From Streptomyces clavuligerus (GTDB taxonomy: Bacteria > Actinomycetota > Actinomycetes > Streptomycetales > Streptomycetaceae): DNA of 64,000 nt. The translations under genes and the position numbers were made by a program. The stretch spans positions 1,984,001-2,048,000 of the forward strand of contig NZ_CP027858.1 of the NCBI RefSeq assembly GCF_005519465.1. Reading direction: 5' to 3'. Shown here piece by piece: positions 1 through 8,653 of this stretch (the stretch's first letter is position 1; the number at the start of each line of letters is the position of its first letter). The notes beneath the pieces were generated by a model. That model was given only the letters and a program-made list of their open reading frames with translations. It was not told the DNA's origin and searched no databases.

Positions 1-20
1 ACGGGCTCCCGGAGGCTTCG

Positions 21-52
21 GCGTCAGGGCGTCAGGGCGTCAGGGCGTCAGC
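21..52. repeat. 8-bp tandem repeat at an ORF end
   Basis: The unit GCGTCAGG occurs three times in a row, followed by a partial fourth copy. The array covers the stop codon of the minus-strand oxidoreductase (TGA complement at 40-42). Because 8 is not a multiple of 3, copy-number change would shift which copy supplies the stop. Seen directly; no function is implied. Confidence 0.8.
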
Positions 53-1002
53 ACGATCTTGCCGAAGAGGTCCCCGCCCGCCATCCGCTCGAAGCCCTCC
101 CGGGCCCGGTCCAGCGGCAGCACCTGGTCGATCACGGGCCGTACCCCGGTCGCGGCACAGAAAGCGAGCAGATCCTCCAGCTCGTCCCGGGTGCCCATGG
201 TGGAGCCCACCACCTTCAGCTCCAGGAAGAAGATCCGGGTCAGCTCGGCGTGGGAGGGCCGGTCACCACTGGTCGCGCCGGAGATGACCAGCGTGCCCCC
301 CGGGCGCAGCGACTTGATGGAGTGGGACCAGGTGGCCGCCCCCACCGTCTCGATCACCGCGTCCACCCGGTGCGGCAGCCGCGCCCCCGGCTCGAAGGCG
401 CCGACCGCGCCGAGCGCGACGGCCCGGGTCCGCTTGGCCTCGTGCCGGCTGGTGGCGTACATCCGCAGCCCGGCGGCCTTCCCGAGCACGATCGCGGCGG
501 TCGCCACTCCCCCGCCCGCGCCCTGGACCAGGACCGAGTCCCCGGGCCGCACCCCCGCGTTGGTGAAGAGCATCCGATAGGCGGTGAGCCAGGCCGTGGG
601 CAGACAGGCGGCCTCCTCGAAGCTCAGCTCCTTCGGCTTGGGCAGAACGTTCCAGGAGGGTACGGAGACCTGCTCGGCGAAGGTGCCCTGATGGCGCTCG
701 GTGAGGATGGACTGCGGCTCGTCGGGGCCGACCCCGTGGCCGGTCTGGCCGATGACGGCGTGGACGACCACCTCCCGGCCCTCGGCGTCGACCCCGGCGG
801 CGTCGCAGCCGAGGATCATCGGGAGGCGTCCCTCGGGGAGTCCCACCCCGCGCAGGGACCAGAGGTCGTGGTGGTTGAGCGAGGCGGCTCTCACGGTCAC
901 CGTGGTCCAGCCGGGCCGGTCCCCGGGGGCCGGTCGCTCCCCCAACTCCAGTCCCTTGAGCGGGTCGTCACGGTCGATACGTGCGGCATAGGCGGCAAAC
1001 AT
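40..1002 (-). CDS. Zinc-independent MDR quinone oxidoreductase
   Basis: A 320-residue medium-chain dehydrogenase/reductase expected to reduce quinones or enones with NADPH in the cytosol. The N-terminal GroES-like half runs to about residue 130. A Rossmann nucleotide-binding motif GAGGGV lies at residues 161-166, after the AACLPTAWLTAY segment typical of quinone oxidoreductases. The GHE zinc motif of alcohol dehydrogenases is replaced by LGCDAAG (64-70), which argues against a zinc enzyme. It lies about 300 bp downstream of the malic enzyme on the same strand. From memory, the same pair is adjacent in S. coelicolor (SCO5262/SCO5261). The substrate cannot be told from sequence. The start is an ATG at 1002. 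Confidence 0.85.
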   Translation of the reverse strand: MFAAYAARIDRDDPLKGLELGERPAPGDRPGWTTVTVRAASLNHHDLWSLRGVGLPEGRLPMILGCDAAGVDAEGREVVVHAVIGQTGHGVGPDEPQSILTERHQGTFAEQVSVPSWNVLPKPKELSFEEAACLPTAWLTAYRMLFTNAGVRPGDSVLVQGAGGGVATAAIVLGKAAGLRMYATSRHEAKRTRAVALGAVGAFEPGARLPHRVDAVIETVGAATWSHSIKSLRPGGTLVISGATSGDRPSHAELTRIFFLELKVVGSTMGTRDELEDLLAFCAATGVRPVIDQVLPLDRAREGFERMAGGDLFGKIVLTP

Positions 1003-1300
1003 GGCCCGACCCTAGGGCCGGGGAACGCCCTGACGGAATGAGGTCGTCATGTGACACGTGCCGCGCGGGTCCCCGCGCCGCCCGGAGCGTCCCTGATCGT
1101 CCCGCACCGCCCGGTACCCGCGCCGCCCGGTACCCGACCCGCGGACGGAGGTGCCCCGCGGACGGAGGTGCCCCCGCCGGTCCGGGCAGGGGCACACGCA
1201 TCCGTTCCGCGGGAACGGCGGCACAGCACCGGCGGCACTCCACCGGCGGCGGAATCACCGGCGGCAGAGCGGCGGCGACGGAATCACCGGCGGCACGGCA
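1003..1300. repeat. Gene-free spacer with three tandem duplications
   Basis: This spacer between malic enzyme and oxidoreductase holds no convincing gene. It contains three independent short direct repeats: CCGCCCGGTACCCG at 1107-1120 and 1123-1136, GCGGACGGAGGTGCCCC at 1141-1157 and 1158-1174 (perfect and adjacent), and CGGAATCACCGGCGGCA at 1250-1266 and 1279-1295. The short open frames across it are GC-driven. It probably evolves by replication slippage. Confidence 0.6.
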
Positions 1301-2539
1301 CTAGCGGCGGGCGACGCCCTCGGCGCGGGCGGCGGCGGCGACCGCGGCGGTCACCGCCGGGGCGACCCGCTCGTCGAACGGCGAGGGGATGACCCGGTCC
1401 GGCGCCAGCTCGTCCCCGACCACGTCGGCCAGCGCCCGCGCGGCGGCGATCTTCATGCCCTCGGTGATCCGGGAGGCCCGCACCTGGAGCGCGCCCGCGA
1501 AGATCCCCGGGAAGGCCAGCACATTGTTGATCTGGTTGGGGAAGTCGCTGCGGCCCGTGGCCACCACCGCCGCGTACTTGTGCGCGATGTCGGGGTGGAT
1601 CTCCGGGGTGGGGTTGGCCATCGCGAAGACGAAGGCGCCCGGGGCCATGGAGGCGACGGCGGCCTCCGGCACCGTGCCGCCGGAGACCCCGATGAAGACG
1701 TCGGCCCCCGCCAGCGCGGACTCCAGGGAGCCGCTGAGCCCCGCCTTGTTGGTCAGCCCGGCCAGCTCCCGCTTGACCGGGTTCAGGTCCTCGCGGTCCC
1801 GGCTGACGATGCCCTTGCGGTCGGCCACCGCGACATCGCCGAGCCCCGCCTCCAGCAGGAACTTGGCGATGGCCACCCCGGCCGCGCCCGCGCCCGAGAT
1901 CACCGCGCGCAGCTCGCCCAGGGTCCGGCCGGTCAGCTTCGCCGCGTTCCGCAGCGCGGCGAGCGTCACCACGGCGGTGCCGTGCTGGTCGTCGTGGAAG
2001 ACCGGGATGTCCAGCCGCTCCTGGAGCCTGCGCTCGATCTCGAAGCAGCGCGGGGCCGAGATGTCCTCCAGATTCACCCCACCGAAGGACGGGGCGAGCC
2101 GGACGACGGTCTCGACGATCTCGTCCGTGTCGGTGGTGGCGAGCGCGATCGGGACCGCGTCCACGCCGCCGAACTGCTTGAAGAGGATCGCCTTCCCCTC
2201 CATCACCGGGAGGGATGCCTCGGGGCCGATGTCGCCGAGGCCCAGGACCGCCGTGCCGTCGGTGACCACGGCGACCACCTGGGACTTCCAGGTGTAGTCG
2301 TGGACCAGCTCCGGCTGCTCGGCGATCGCGCTGCACACCTTGGCGACACCGGGGGTGTACGCGAGGGAAAGGTCGTCCTTGTTCCGCACGGGAACCGTGG
2401 CCTGCACGGCCATCTTGCCGCCCCGGTGCAGGGCGAAGGCCGGATCGAAGGGCTCGGTGGGAGCGCTGTCCGCACCGGCGTCCAGCCGCTCGGCGCCTTC
2501 GGCGCTGCCGCTGGGAGGGTTGACGATCTCCGCTGCCAT
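1301..2539 (-). CDS. Malic enzyme (oxaloacetate-decarboxylating)
   Basis: A 412-residue malate dehydrogenase (decarboxylating) that converts malate to pyruvate and CO2, feeding NAD(P)H and pyruvate to biosynthesis. The substrate-site YTPGVA is at 61-66, followed by MEGKAILFKQ (113-121), NLEDI (156-160, metal ligands) and FHDDQHGT (181-188). The dinucleotide motif GAGAAG is at 216-221 and the C-terminal ANPTPEI segment is also present. It is the short bacterial form without a phosphotransacetylase domain. Cofactor preference cannot be read safely. Synteny with SCO5261, remembered as the NADP enzyme, favours NADP. The ATG at 2539 leads directly into the conserved N-terminus. Residues 1-35 are low-complexity, Ala/Ser/Pro-rich and probably disordered. 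Confidence 0.93.
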   Translation of the reverse strand: MAAEIVNPPSGSAEGAERLDAGADSAPTEPFDPAFALHRGGKMAVQATVPVRNKDDLSLAYTPGVAKVCSAIAEQPELVHDYTWKSQVVAVVTDGTAVLGLGDIGPEASLPVMEGKAILFKQFGGVDAVPIALATTDTDEIVETVVRLAPSFGGVNLEDISAPRCFEIERRLQERLDIPVFHDDQHGTAVVTLAALRNAAKLTGRTLGELRAVISGAGAAGVAIAKFLLEAGLGDVAVADRKGIVSRDREDLNPVKRELAGLTNKAGLSGSLESALAGADVFIGVSGGTVPEAAVASMAPGAFVFAMANPTPEIHPDIAHKYAAVVATGRSDFPNQINNVLAFPGIFAGALQVRASRITEGMKIAAARALADVVGDELAPDRVIPSPFDERVAPAVTAAVAAAARAEGVARR

Positions 2540-3070
2540 GTGAATGTGACCCCTTGTTTCTTCTGCTGTCGAGGGTTGCCCTCCCGAGGTGAGGAGGGTG
2601 AGCGGGCACCGTGTCCGTGCCCCGCCGCCGCGGTTGAGCCGCCCGGCGGGGGTGGTGCGAACACGCGGGCACGCCGCACACGTGCCCTGAGCCCCGGATG
2701 AGGGGTGTAAGGATCCTTCTTACCCGACCGGGCCCACCGAGGACGAGTCCGATATCCGGTCCTGGTGGGACTCGTCTCGGATATCAGGACACGTCGGCCA
2801 CGTGCCCTCTTTCTGGCCCGCGGCCCGCCGCAAACCGAAGAACTTCCGGCCGGAAGGGGATATTCCCGCGAAAGCTCCAGCCTGGTAGGACCGGTCACAG
2901 GGGGGATGGGGGTGTCCCGTTACCCGATTTTGACATGCTTGGCCCCCTGAATGGGCTAGTCCGAATGGCAAGATGCCGAAAACACTCAAGGTCGCGGCAC
3001 TCAACGACGAGTACGCGATCGGGACACGACCAGGAAATGGCAGCTCTCTGACCCGCCGGAGGACAACCAG
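2540..3070. other. 531-bp divergent intergenic region with dyads
   Basis: Divergent promoters for malic enzyme (left) and the ABC importer (right) must lie here. Visible elements are an inverted repeat GACGAGTCC (2742-2750) with GGACTCGTC (2768-2776), each arm next to a GATATC, and a perfect 14-bp palindrome CTTCCGGCCGGAAG at 2843-2856. A TTGACA hexamer near 2931-2936 could be the -35 box of the importer promoter. No coding frame looks real. Operator function for the dyads is inferred only from position and symmetry. Confidence 0.5.
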
Positions 3071-4060
3071 ATGACCGCACGCACCACGCGTACCACGACC
3101 GCCCGGAAGATCCGGAAGCCTCTGAACTCCCGGTTCGCCGCGGTCAGCGCCATCGCGGTCGCCGGCGCCCTGCTGCTGACCGGCTGTGGCGACCAGACGG
3201 ACAAGACGAGTTCGGGCGGTGGCGAGAGCGACGCCCCCTCCGCCGCGACCGAGGCCAAGCTCCACAGCATGCTGCCGCAGGCCATTCGCGACAAGGGTGT
3301 CGTCAGGGTCGGTTCGGACATTGCCTACCCGCCCGTTGAATTCAAGGACGATTCGGGCGCCACCACGGGCATCGACCCGGATATCGCCGCCGCTCTCGGC
3401 AAGGAGCTGGGGGTGAAGTTCGAGTTCCAGAACGGCACCTTCGACACCCTCATCACCGGTCTGCGCTCCAAGCGGTACGACATCGCCATGTCGGCCATGA
3501 CGGACACCAAGGACCGCCAGAACGGCGTGGACTCCGAGACCGGCAAGAAGGTCGGCGAGGGCGTCGACTTCGTCGACTACTTCACCGCGGGCGTCTCGAT
3601 CTACACCCCGAAGGGCAAGGACCAGGGGATCAAGACCTGGGCCGACCTCTGCGGCAAGAAGATCGCCGTCCAGCGCGGCACGGTCTCCGAGGACCTGGCC
3701 AAGGCCGAGAACAAGAAGTGCGGCGACAAGGGCCCGATCAAGATCGAGGCGTTCGACAACGACCTGGAGGCCCAGACCCGGCTGCGGGCCGGGGGCGCCG
3801 ACGCGGGCTCCGCCGACTTCCCGGTGGCCGCGTACGCGGTGCAGAAGTCCGGCGGCGGCAAGGACTTCCAGCTCGTCGGCGAGCAGGTGGAGGCCGCCCC
3901 GTACGGCATCGCCTTCGCCAAGGACAACACCCAGCTCCGGGACGCCGTCAAGGCCGCCCTGGACGCGATCATCAAGAACGGCGAGTACCAGAAGGTCCTC
4001 GACAAGTGGGGGGTCCCCGCGGGCGCGGTGACCGAGGCAAAGATCAACGGCGGCTCCTGA
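3071..4060 (+). CDS. Polar amino acid ABC transporter, substrate-binding lipoprotein
   Basis: A 329-residue extracytoplasmic solute receptor of the type 3 family (SBP_bac_3), expected to capture polar or acidic amino acids for the permease and ATPase encoded next. It has a basic N-terminus (residues 1-20), a hydrophobic stretch and a lipobox ending LLTGC with Cys39 as the lipidated residue. The mature part shows VRVGSDIAYPPVEF and later KNGEYQKVLDKWGV, which are typical of the family. A GGAGGA ribosome site (3058-3063) sits 7 bases before the ATG. It is the first gene of a three-gene operon. The exact amino acid is unknown. Confidence 0.9.
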   Translation: MTARTTRTTTARKIRKPLNSRFAAVSAIAVAGALLLTGCGDQTDKTSSGGGESDAPSAATEAKLHSMLPQAIRDKGVVRVGSDIAYPPVEFKDDSGATTGIDPDIAAALGKELGVKFEFQNGTFDTLITGLRSKRYDIAMSAMTDTKDRQNGVDSETGKKVGEGVDFVDYFTAGVSIYTPKGKDQGIKTWADLCGKKIAVQRGTVSEDLAKAENKKCGDKGPIKIEAFDNDLEAQTRLRAGGADAGSADFPVAAYAVQKSGGGKDFQLVGEQVEAAPYGIAFAKDNTQLRDAVKAALDAIIKNGEYQKVLDKWGVPAGAVTEAKINGGS

Positions 4061-4211
4061 CCGGCGGGTCCGGACCCCGTCCGCGAGGTCCGGACCCGTG
4101 CGCGGGTCCGGACCCGCCCCGCGAAGACCGGGGCCGCCACCGCCCGGCGGCCCCGGCCCGGACCCGCACCCCAGCAGCACCCACTCGCCATCGAAAGGCT
4201 CAAGGCTCCCT

Positions 4212-5153
4212 GTGACTGCCGACCTCAACACGACGGACCCCAAGGACGCGCCCCCGCCACCGGCGGGCGGGCCGGACGCCATCAAGGCGGTCCCGGTCCG
4301 CCACTACGGCCGCTATGTCTCCGCCGCCGTCGCGATCGGCCTCTTCGGGCTGATCGTCTACGCCTTCTCCCAGGGACGGATCAACTGGGGGGCCATCCCG
4401 GAGTACTTCTTCGACGACCGTATCGTCGACGGCGTCAAGGAGACGCTGATCCTGACGGTGCTCTCGATGGCCATCGGTATCGGGGGCGGCATCCTGCTCG
4501 CCGTGATGCGGCTCTCGAAGAACCCCGTCACCTCGTCCATCGCCTGGTTCTACATCTGGTTCTTCCGGGGCACCCCGGTCCTGGTCCAGCTCTTCGTCTG
4601 GTTCAACCTCGGCCTGGTCTTCGAGTACGTCAACTTCGGCTTCTACCGGGACGAGTGGTCGGACTTCATGACCCCGTTCCTGACCGCGCTGCTCGGCCTC
4701 GGCCTCAACGAGGCCGCGTACATGGCGGAGATCTGCCGCGCGGGTCTGCTCTCCGTGGACGAGGGCCAGACCGAGGCGTCCCACGCGCTGGGCATGAGCC
4801 ACTCCAAGACCCTGCGCCGGATCGTGATCCCGCAGGCGATGCGGGTGATCGTGCCGCCCACGGGCAACGAGGTCATCAATATGCTGAAGACGACCTCACT
4901 GGTGGCGGCGGTGCAGTTCACCGAACTCTTCCGGCAGGCCCAGAACATCGGCCAGACCTCCGGCGCCCCGGTCGAGATGTTCTTCCTCGCCGCCGCCTGG
5001 TACCTGGTCCTCACCTCGGTCCTGAGCGTGGGCCAGTACTACCTGGAACGGCACTACGCCCGCGGCTCCACCCGCACCCTGCCGCCGACCCCGTTCCAGA
5101 AGATCAAGTCGAGCGTGTTCTCGGTGCGCCGCCCGAAGGGAGTCTCCGCATGA
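4212..5153 (+). CDS. Amino acid ABC transporter permease
   Basis: A 313-residue membrane permease of the HisM/GltK family. After a Pro-rich cytoplasmic N-terminus (about 35 residues) come hydrophobic segments. The EAA loop reads [20 protein letters not shown] and then [17 protein letters not shown], and contacts the ATPase. The GTG at 4212 is preferred because the GAAAGG at 4193-4198 precedes it and upstream codons run into repetitive proline-rich sequence. The stop overlaps the start of the ATPase gene as ATGA. The operon has a single permease gene, so the transporter is probably a permease homodimer. Confidence 0.9.
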   Translation: MTADLNTTDPKDAPPPPAGGPDAIKAVPVRHYGRYVSAAVAIGLFGLIVYAFSQGRINWGAIPEYFFDDRIVDGVKETLILTVLSMAIGIGGGILLAVMRLSKNPVTSSIAWFYIWFFRGTPVLVQLFVWFNLGLVFEYVNFGFYRDEWSDFMTPFLTALLGLGLNEAAYMAEICRAGLLSVDEGQTEASHALGMSHSKTLRRIVIPQAMRVIVPPTGNEVINMLKTTSLVAAVQFTELFRQAQNIGQTSGAPVEMFFLAAAWYLVLTSVLSVGQYYLERHYARGSTRTLPPTPFQKIKSSVFSVRRPKGVSA

Positions 5154-5917
5154 CCACCCACCCCATGGTCAAGGCCGAGGGCGTCCACAAGTCCTACGGC
5201 CCGGTCGAGGTCCTCAAGGGCATCGACCTGGAGGTCGCCCCCCGTGAGGTCTTCTGTCTGATCGGCCCCTCCGGCTCCGGCAAGTCGACCTTCCTGCGCT
5301 GCATCAACCATCTGGAGAAGATCAACGCGGGTCGGCTCTCCGTCGACGGCGAACTGGTCGGCTACCGCCAGAAGGGCGACAGGCTGTACGAGCTGAAGGA
5401 CAGCGAGGTCGCCCTCAAGCGCCGCGACATCGGCATGGTCTTCCAGCGCTTCAACCTCTTCCCGCACATGTCGGCGGTGGAGAACGTGATGGAGGCGCCG
5501 GTCCAGGTCAAGGGCGAGTCCAAGTCCTCGGCCCGGACCCGGGCGCTGAAGCTGCTGGACCGGGTGGGCCTCGCCGACAAGGCGGGCAACTACCCCTCGC
5601 AGCTCTCCGGCGGCCAGCAGCAGCGGGTGGCGATCGCCCGCGCGCTGGCGATGGAGCCCAAGCTGATGCTGTTCGACGAGCCGACGTCGGCGCTCGACCC
5701 CGAGCTGGTGGGCGATGTGCTCGACGTGATGCGCGACCTCGCCGAGGAGGGGATGACGATGGTCGTCGTCACCCATGAGATGGGCTTCGCCCGCGAGGTC
5801 GGCGACGCGCTGGTCTTCATGGACAACGGTGTGGTGGTCGAGTCCGGCCACCCCCGCGAGGTGCTGACCAACCCCCAGCACGAGCGGACGAAGTCCTTCC
5901 TGTCCAAGGTGCTCTGA
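5150..5917 (+). CDS. Amino acid ABC transporter ATP-binding protein
   Basis: A 255-residue GlnQ-type ATPase that energises the importer on the inner face of the membrane. Walker [10 protein letters not shown] is at residues 39-47, Q-loop Gln99, signature LSGGQ at 152-156, Walker B LMLFDEP at 172-178, and the H-loop is in VVVTHEM. The ATG overlaps the permease stop by four bases, so translation is probably coupled. Compared with other members it carries a short insertion after residue 70 ([16 protein letters not shown]), seen in several actinobacterial homologues. The last codons and the stop have been tandemly duplicated (see 5904-5933). Confidence 0.93.
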   Translation: MTTHPMVKAEGVHKSYGPVEVLKGIDLEVAPREVFCLIGPSGSGKSTFLRCINHLEKINAGRLSVDGELVGYRQKGDRLYELKDSEVALKRRDIGMVFQRFNLFPHMSAVENVMEAPVQVKGESKSSARTRALKLLDRVGLADKAGNYPSQLSGGQQQRVAIARALAMEPKLMLFDEPTSALDPELVGDVLDVMRDLAEEGMTMVVVTHEMGFAREVGDALVFMDNGVVVESGHPREVLTNPQHERTKSFLSKVL

Positions 5918-5933
5918 CCCAAGGTGCTCTGAC
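5904..5933. repeat. 15-bp perfect tandem duplication across a stop codon
   Basis: CCAAGGTGCTCTGAC is present twice back to back (5904-5918 and 5919-5933). It contains the last codons (Lys-Val-Leu) and the TGA of the ABC ATPase. The unit is 15 bp, so the second copy gives an in-frame backup stop after the same three residues. Confidence 0.95.
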
Positions 5934-5959
5934 CCGGGGCGCGCGCCGGACGGGGACGG

Positions 5960-5995
5960 GTGCGGGGCGGTACGGATGTCCGTACCGCCCCGCAC
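5960..5995. terminator. Bidirectional terminator hairpin
   Basis: A perfect 17-bp stem: GTGCGGGGCGGTACGGA (5960-5976) with its complement at 5979-5995 and a 2-base loop. It sits between two convergent genes, the ABC operon (+) and the methyltransferase (-), and there is no strong U-tract. Streptomyces terminators often lack one. Confidence 0.85.
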
Positions 5996-6005
5996 GCGTG
6001 TCCGG

Positions 6006-6767
6006 CTAGCGCAGGGCGAGGACCAGGGCGTCGCAGGGCGAGGACCACACCGGCCTGGCCTCGGCGAAGCCGACCAGCCGCAGGGTCTCCGCGTGCCACT
6101 GCGCCGAGGGGGTCTCCCCGTCCGCGTGCTCCCCGTAGATCTCGAACCGCCGGGCCGTGGGCGCGGCCAGGGCCGGGTCCTTCGCGGCGAGCGCCCACCA
6201 CTCGGCCCAGTCGAGCGCGCCGGACTCCTTGGCGCGGTCCCGCCCGGCGTGGCGGTGGGCCCGTTCGGCCGCGTTGATCCGCGGAGTGGAACGGTCGATC
6301 ATATGGTCGGCGTTCATGAAGACCCCGCCGTCCCGGACCACCCCGGCGAGCTGTCCGTACAGCGTGGTGAGGGGGCCCGCGAACATCCAGTGCAGCGCGG
6401 TGGCGGTAAGGACGGCGTCGTACTCGGCGTACGGGAGGGCCTTCATCCAGCCGGGGTCGGTGAGATCGGCGGTGACCAGGGTGACCCGGTCGTCCCCCGC
6501 GAAGGTGCCCTCGGCGATGGTGAGCAGCGCGGGGTCGAGGTCGACCCCGGTACTGACCGCGTCGGGGAACCTTCGCAGCAGCCGGTCCGTAATACTTCCC
6601 GTACCGCAGGCGAGGTCCAGTACCCGGGGCGCGGGGCCGACGGTGGCCTCGACCATGTCCAGCATCACGCGGAACCGCTCCTCGCGGTCCGGCATGTACC
6701 ACTCCTGCTGCCGGTCCCAGCTCTCCTGCCAGGCCCGCCAGTCCGTGCCGTGTGCTGTCTCCGTCAC
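6006..6767 (-). CDS. SAM-dependent class I methyltransferase
   Basis: A 253-residue soluble methyltransferase. Motif [10 protein letters not shown] lies about 45 residues from the N-terminus, followed by VDLDPALL (acidic end of strand beta-2) and [10 protein letters not shown], a typical Rossmann-like SAM site. The substrate is unknown. I chose the GTG at 6767 because GGAGGG lies 7 bases upstream. An in-frame ATG at 6782 would add five residues but has no good ribosome site. It is transcribed divergently from a CGNR regulator over a dyad-rich 99-bp spacer, which suggests the regulator controls it. Confidence 0.85.
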   Translation of the reverse strand: MTETAHGTDWRAWQESWDRQQEWYMPDREERFRVMLDMVEATVGPAPRVLDLACGTGSITDRLLRRFPDAVSTGVDLDPALLTIAEGTFAGDDRVTLVTADLTDPGWMKALPYAEYDAVLTATALHWMFAGPLTTLYGQLAGVVRDGGVFMNADHMIDRSTPRINAAERAHRHAGRDRAKESGALDWAEWWALAAKDPALAAPTARRFEIYGEHADGETPSAQWHAETLRLVGFAEARPVWSSPCDALVLALR

Positions 6768-6792
6768 CGGAAAGCCCTCCATCGCCACTGAT

Positions 6793-6823
6793 GTAATACC
6801 CTGTTCAGGGAAGTACCTATTAC
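6793..6823. promoter_or_regulatory. Nested dyad, candidate operator
   Basis: GTAATA (6793-6798) and TATTAC (6818-6823) form an outer inverted repeat around an inner one, CCCTG-TT-CAGGG (6799-6810). It lies in the short divergent spacer between methyltransferase and CGNR regulator, just upstream of a TAGACT -10-like box (6842-6847). Operator role is inferred. Confidence 0.5.
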
Positions 6824-6866
6824 CCCTCCCCGCCAGAACCCTAGACTCCGCCGGTAAGGACTGCAA

Positions 6867-7478
6867 GTGGAACTGGTCTATTACTCGGACTATGCCGTGC
6901 GCCTCGTGAACACCGAGGAACCGGCACGCAACAAGGACTCCCTCACCTCCGTCGAGGCGGTGCGGGAGCTGTTCGGCCCCTCGATGCAGGCCGCCCGCCG
7001 GGCCACGGACGCGGACGTCACCCGGTTCCGCTCGGTCCGCAGCCGGCTGCGGGCCGTCTTCACGGCCGCCGACGCCGGGGACGAGAGCGGCGCCGTCGAC
7101 CTGCTCAACTCGCTGCTGCTGGAGTTCCCCGTCAGCCCGCAGATCTCCGGGCACGACTTCCGGGACGAGGACGGGCGCCCCAAGTGGCACATGCATCTCG
7201 CGGAGCACCCGTCGAACGCCACCGCCGGATACGCGGCGATCGCCTCCATGGGGCTGGCCTTCCATCTGACGGAGTACGGGGTCGACCGGCTCGGCCTCTG
7301 CCAGGCCCCGCCCTGCCGCAACGCCTATCTGGACACCTCCACCAACCGCTCCCGGCGGTACTGCTCGGACCGCTGCGCCACCCGGGCCAATGTGGCGGCG
7401 TACCGGGCCCGCAAACGCCAGGAGGCGGGCCGGGGCACGGCACCGGGCGGGACACCGGGCGGAACGGACCGGGGCTGA
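6867..7478 (+). CDS. CGNR zinc-finger regulator (ABATE domain)
   Basis: A 203-residue protein of the ABATE/CGNR family, probable DNA-binding regulators with an N-terminal ligand-sensing ABATE domain (about 1-125). The C-terminal zinc finger has Cys145, Cys150, Cys166 and Cys170, with CRNAYLDTSTNRSRRYCS between and CATRANVAAYRAR after, the family signature. AAGGA lies 7-11 bases before the GTG start. A TAGACT -10-like element at 6842-6847 suggests a short leader. It is divergent from a methyltransferase, its likely target. The C-terminal 20 residues are Gly/Thr repeats. Confidence 0.85.
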   Translation: MELVYYSDYAVRLVNTEEPARNKDSLTSVEAVRELFGPSMQAARRATDADVTRFRSVRSRLRAVFTAADAGDESGAVDLLNSLLLEFPVSPQISGHDFRDEDGRPKWHMHLAEHPSNATAGYAAIASMGLAFHLTEYGVDRLGLCQAPPCRNAYLDTSTNRSRRYCSDRCATRANVAAYRARKRQEAGRGTAPGGTPGGTDRG

Positions 7479-7500
7479 GGGGCCGTCCGGGCCGGGATCA

Positions 7501-7528
7501 GGGGGCCGGGGTCAGGGGGCCGGGGTCA
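7501..7528. repeat. 14-bp perfect tandem duplication at the sodX stop
   Basis: GGGGGCCGGGGTCA occurs at 7501-7514 and again at 7515-7528. The second copy ends exactly at the complement of the sodX TGA (7526-7528). An imperfect extra half unit precedes it near 7493-7500. Confidence 0.9.
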
Positions 7529-7909
7529 GAGGATCGGCCGGACCGCCGAGAGCAGCCAGGCCAGCAGCGCCCGCGGTGAACGCCGCCCGGGGTCGCGGGG
7601 CCGGTAGCGCCCCCGTACCCGGCCGAGCAGCAGCTCCGGGGGGACGGCGCCGAAGAGGCGGCTGTCCCCCTCGGCACCGGGGTTGTCGCCCAGCACCCAC
7701 CAGCCGCCGTCGCGCCGCCCCGCGAGCCGCTTGACGATGAGCAGGTCCTGCTGGAGCGGGTGGCGCAGGACCGCCACCTGTCCCGGGCGCACCCGGGCCC
7801 CGTAGTGCACCAGCAGCCGATCGCCGTGGTGCAGCGTCGGATACATCGACGGGCCCGTCACCTCGGCGACGCCGAAGGGCGCCGCGGTCTCCCGCCCCTG
7901 CTCGGCCAT
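7526..7909 (-). CDS. sodX: Nickel superoxide dismutase maturation protease SodX
   Basis: A 127-residue S26-family signal-peptidase-like protease that removes the short leader of SodN so that its new N-terminal His can bind nickel. The catalytic serine is in GPSMYPT (Ser21) and the catalytic lysine is Lys60 in LIVKR. GDN (74-76) and GDSRLFG (81-87) follow as in other S26 enzymes. The N-terminus lacks an obvious membrane anchor, which fits cytoplasmic processing. It is divergent from sodN with 151 bp between starts, the usual Streptomyces arrangement. The stop lies inside a tandem duplication. Confidence 0.92.
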   Translation of the reverse strand: MAEQGRETAAPFGVAEVTGPSMYPTLHHGDRLLVHYGARVRPGQVAVLRHPLQQDLLIVKRLAGRRDGGWWVLGDNPGAEGDSRLFGAVPPELLLGRVRGRYRPRDPGRRSPRALLAWLLSAVRPIL

Positions 7910-8060
7910 CCGCCACCTCCGGGTCCCAGCCTACGGTCCGCCCCCGGTCCCATGGTGGCCCCGGACTTTCGGCCTAAGCATCAGGGGGCACCCGCGAAAA
8001 CGTCTCTCTCACGGAGTAATGTCCCACCTGAGAAGACGATCACGAGGAAGGACAGCTCCC

Positions 8061-8456
8061 ATGCTTTCCCGACTGTTCGCCCCCAAGGTGAAGGTCAGCG
8101 CCCACTGCGACCTCCCCTGCGGCGTGTACGACCCGGCCCAGGCCCGTATCGAGGCCGAGTCGGTCAAGGCCGTCCAGGAGAAGTTCCAGGCCAACGAGGA
8201 CCCGCACTTCCGCGCCCGCGCCACGGTCATCAAGGAGCAGCGCGCGGAGCTGGCCAAGCACCACATCTCGGTGCTGTGGAGCGACTACTTCAAGCCCCCG
8301 CACTTCGCGGCCTTCCCGGAGCTGCACGTTCTCGTCAACGACACGCTGAAGGCGCTGTCGGCGGCGAAGGCGTCCACGGACCCGAAGACGGGCGAGAAGG
8401 CGCTGGAGCTGATCGCCGAGATCGACCGGATCTTCTGGGAGACGAAGAAGGGCTGA
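8061..8456 (+). CDS. sodN: Nickel superoxide dismutase SodN
   Basis: A 131-residue precursor of the homohexameric Ni enzyme that dismutes superoxide to O2 and H2O2. A 14-residue leader (MLSRLFAPKVKVSA) precedes His15-Cys16-Asp-Leu-Pro-Cys20. After cleavage by SodX these become the nickel-hook ligands His1, Cys2 and Cys6 (HCDLPCGVYDPAQ). The length equals the known family size. AAGGA lies just upstream of the ATG, and an in-frame upstream ATG at 8019 is rejected because it would lengthen the leader. In Streptomyces sodN is nickel-induced; no operator was identified here by eye. Confidence 0.97.
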   Translation: MLSRLFAPKVKVSAHCDLPCGVYDPAQARIEAESVKAVQEKFQANEDPHFRARATVIKEQRAELAKHHISVLWSDYFKPPHFAAFPELHVLVNDTLKALSAAKASTDPKTGEKALELIAEIDRIFWETKKG

Positions 8457-8480
8457 GCCACCCGGCTCCGCGACTCTGCG

Positions 8481-8511
8481 GCGGCCCGGTCCCCGAACGG
8501 GACCGGGCCGC
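8481..8511. terminator. sodN terminator
   Basis: A perfect 13-bp stem, GCGGCCCGGTCCC (8481-8493) with its complement at 8499-8511 and a 5-base loop, begins 24 bases after the sodN stop. Confidence 0.85.
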
Positions 8512-8653
8512 TTCCGTATGCCCCCGCACCACCCCGTCCACCGGGTTCCGGCGGTGTACGCCGCACGGGTGATCCGCGCGGGAGGAGCGGCCCCGAGCGT
8601 GGAGAGTGGTCCCGACATCCCGAAACGGCGTTGAGATCACGAGGAGTTGGGCA

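Noticed and set aside
1107..1295. Short direct repeats as a CRISPR-like array
   Set aside because: Unit types differ, spacings are 0-16 bp and no cas genes are present; simple slippage repeats.
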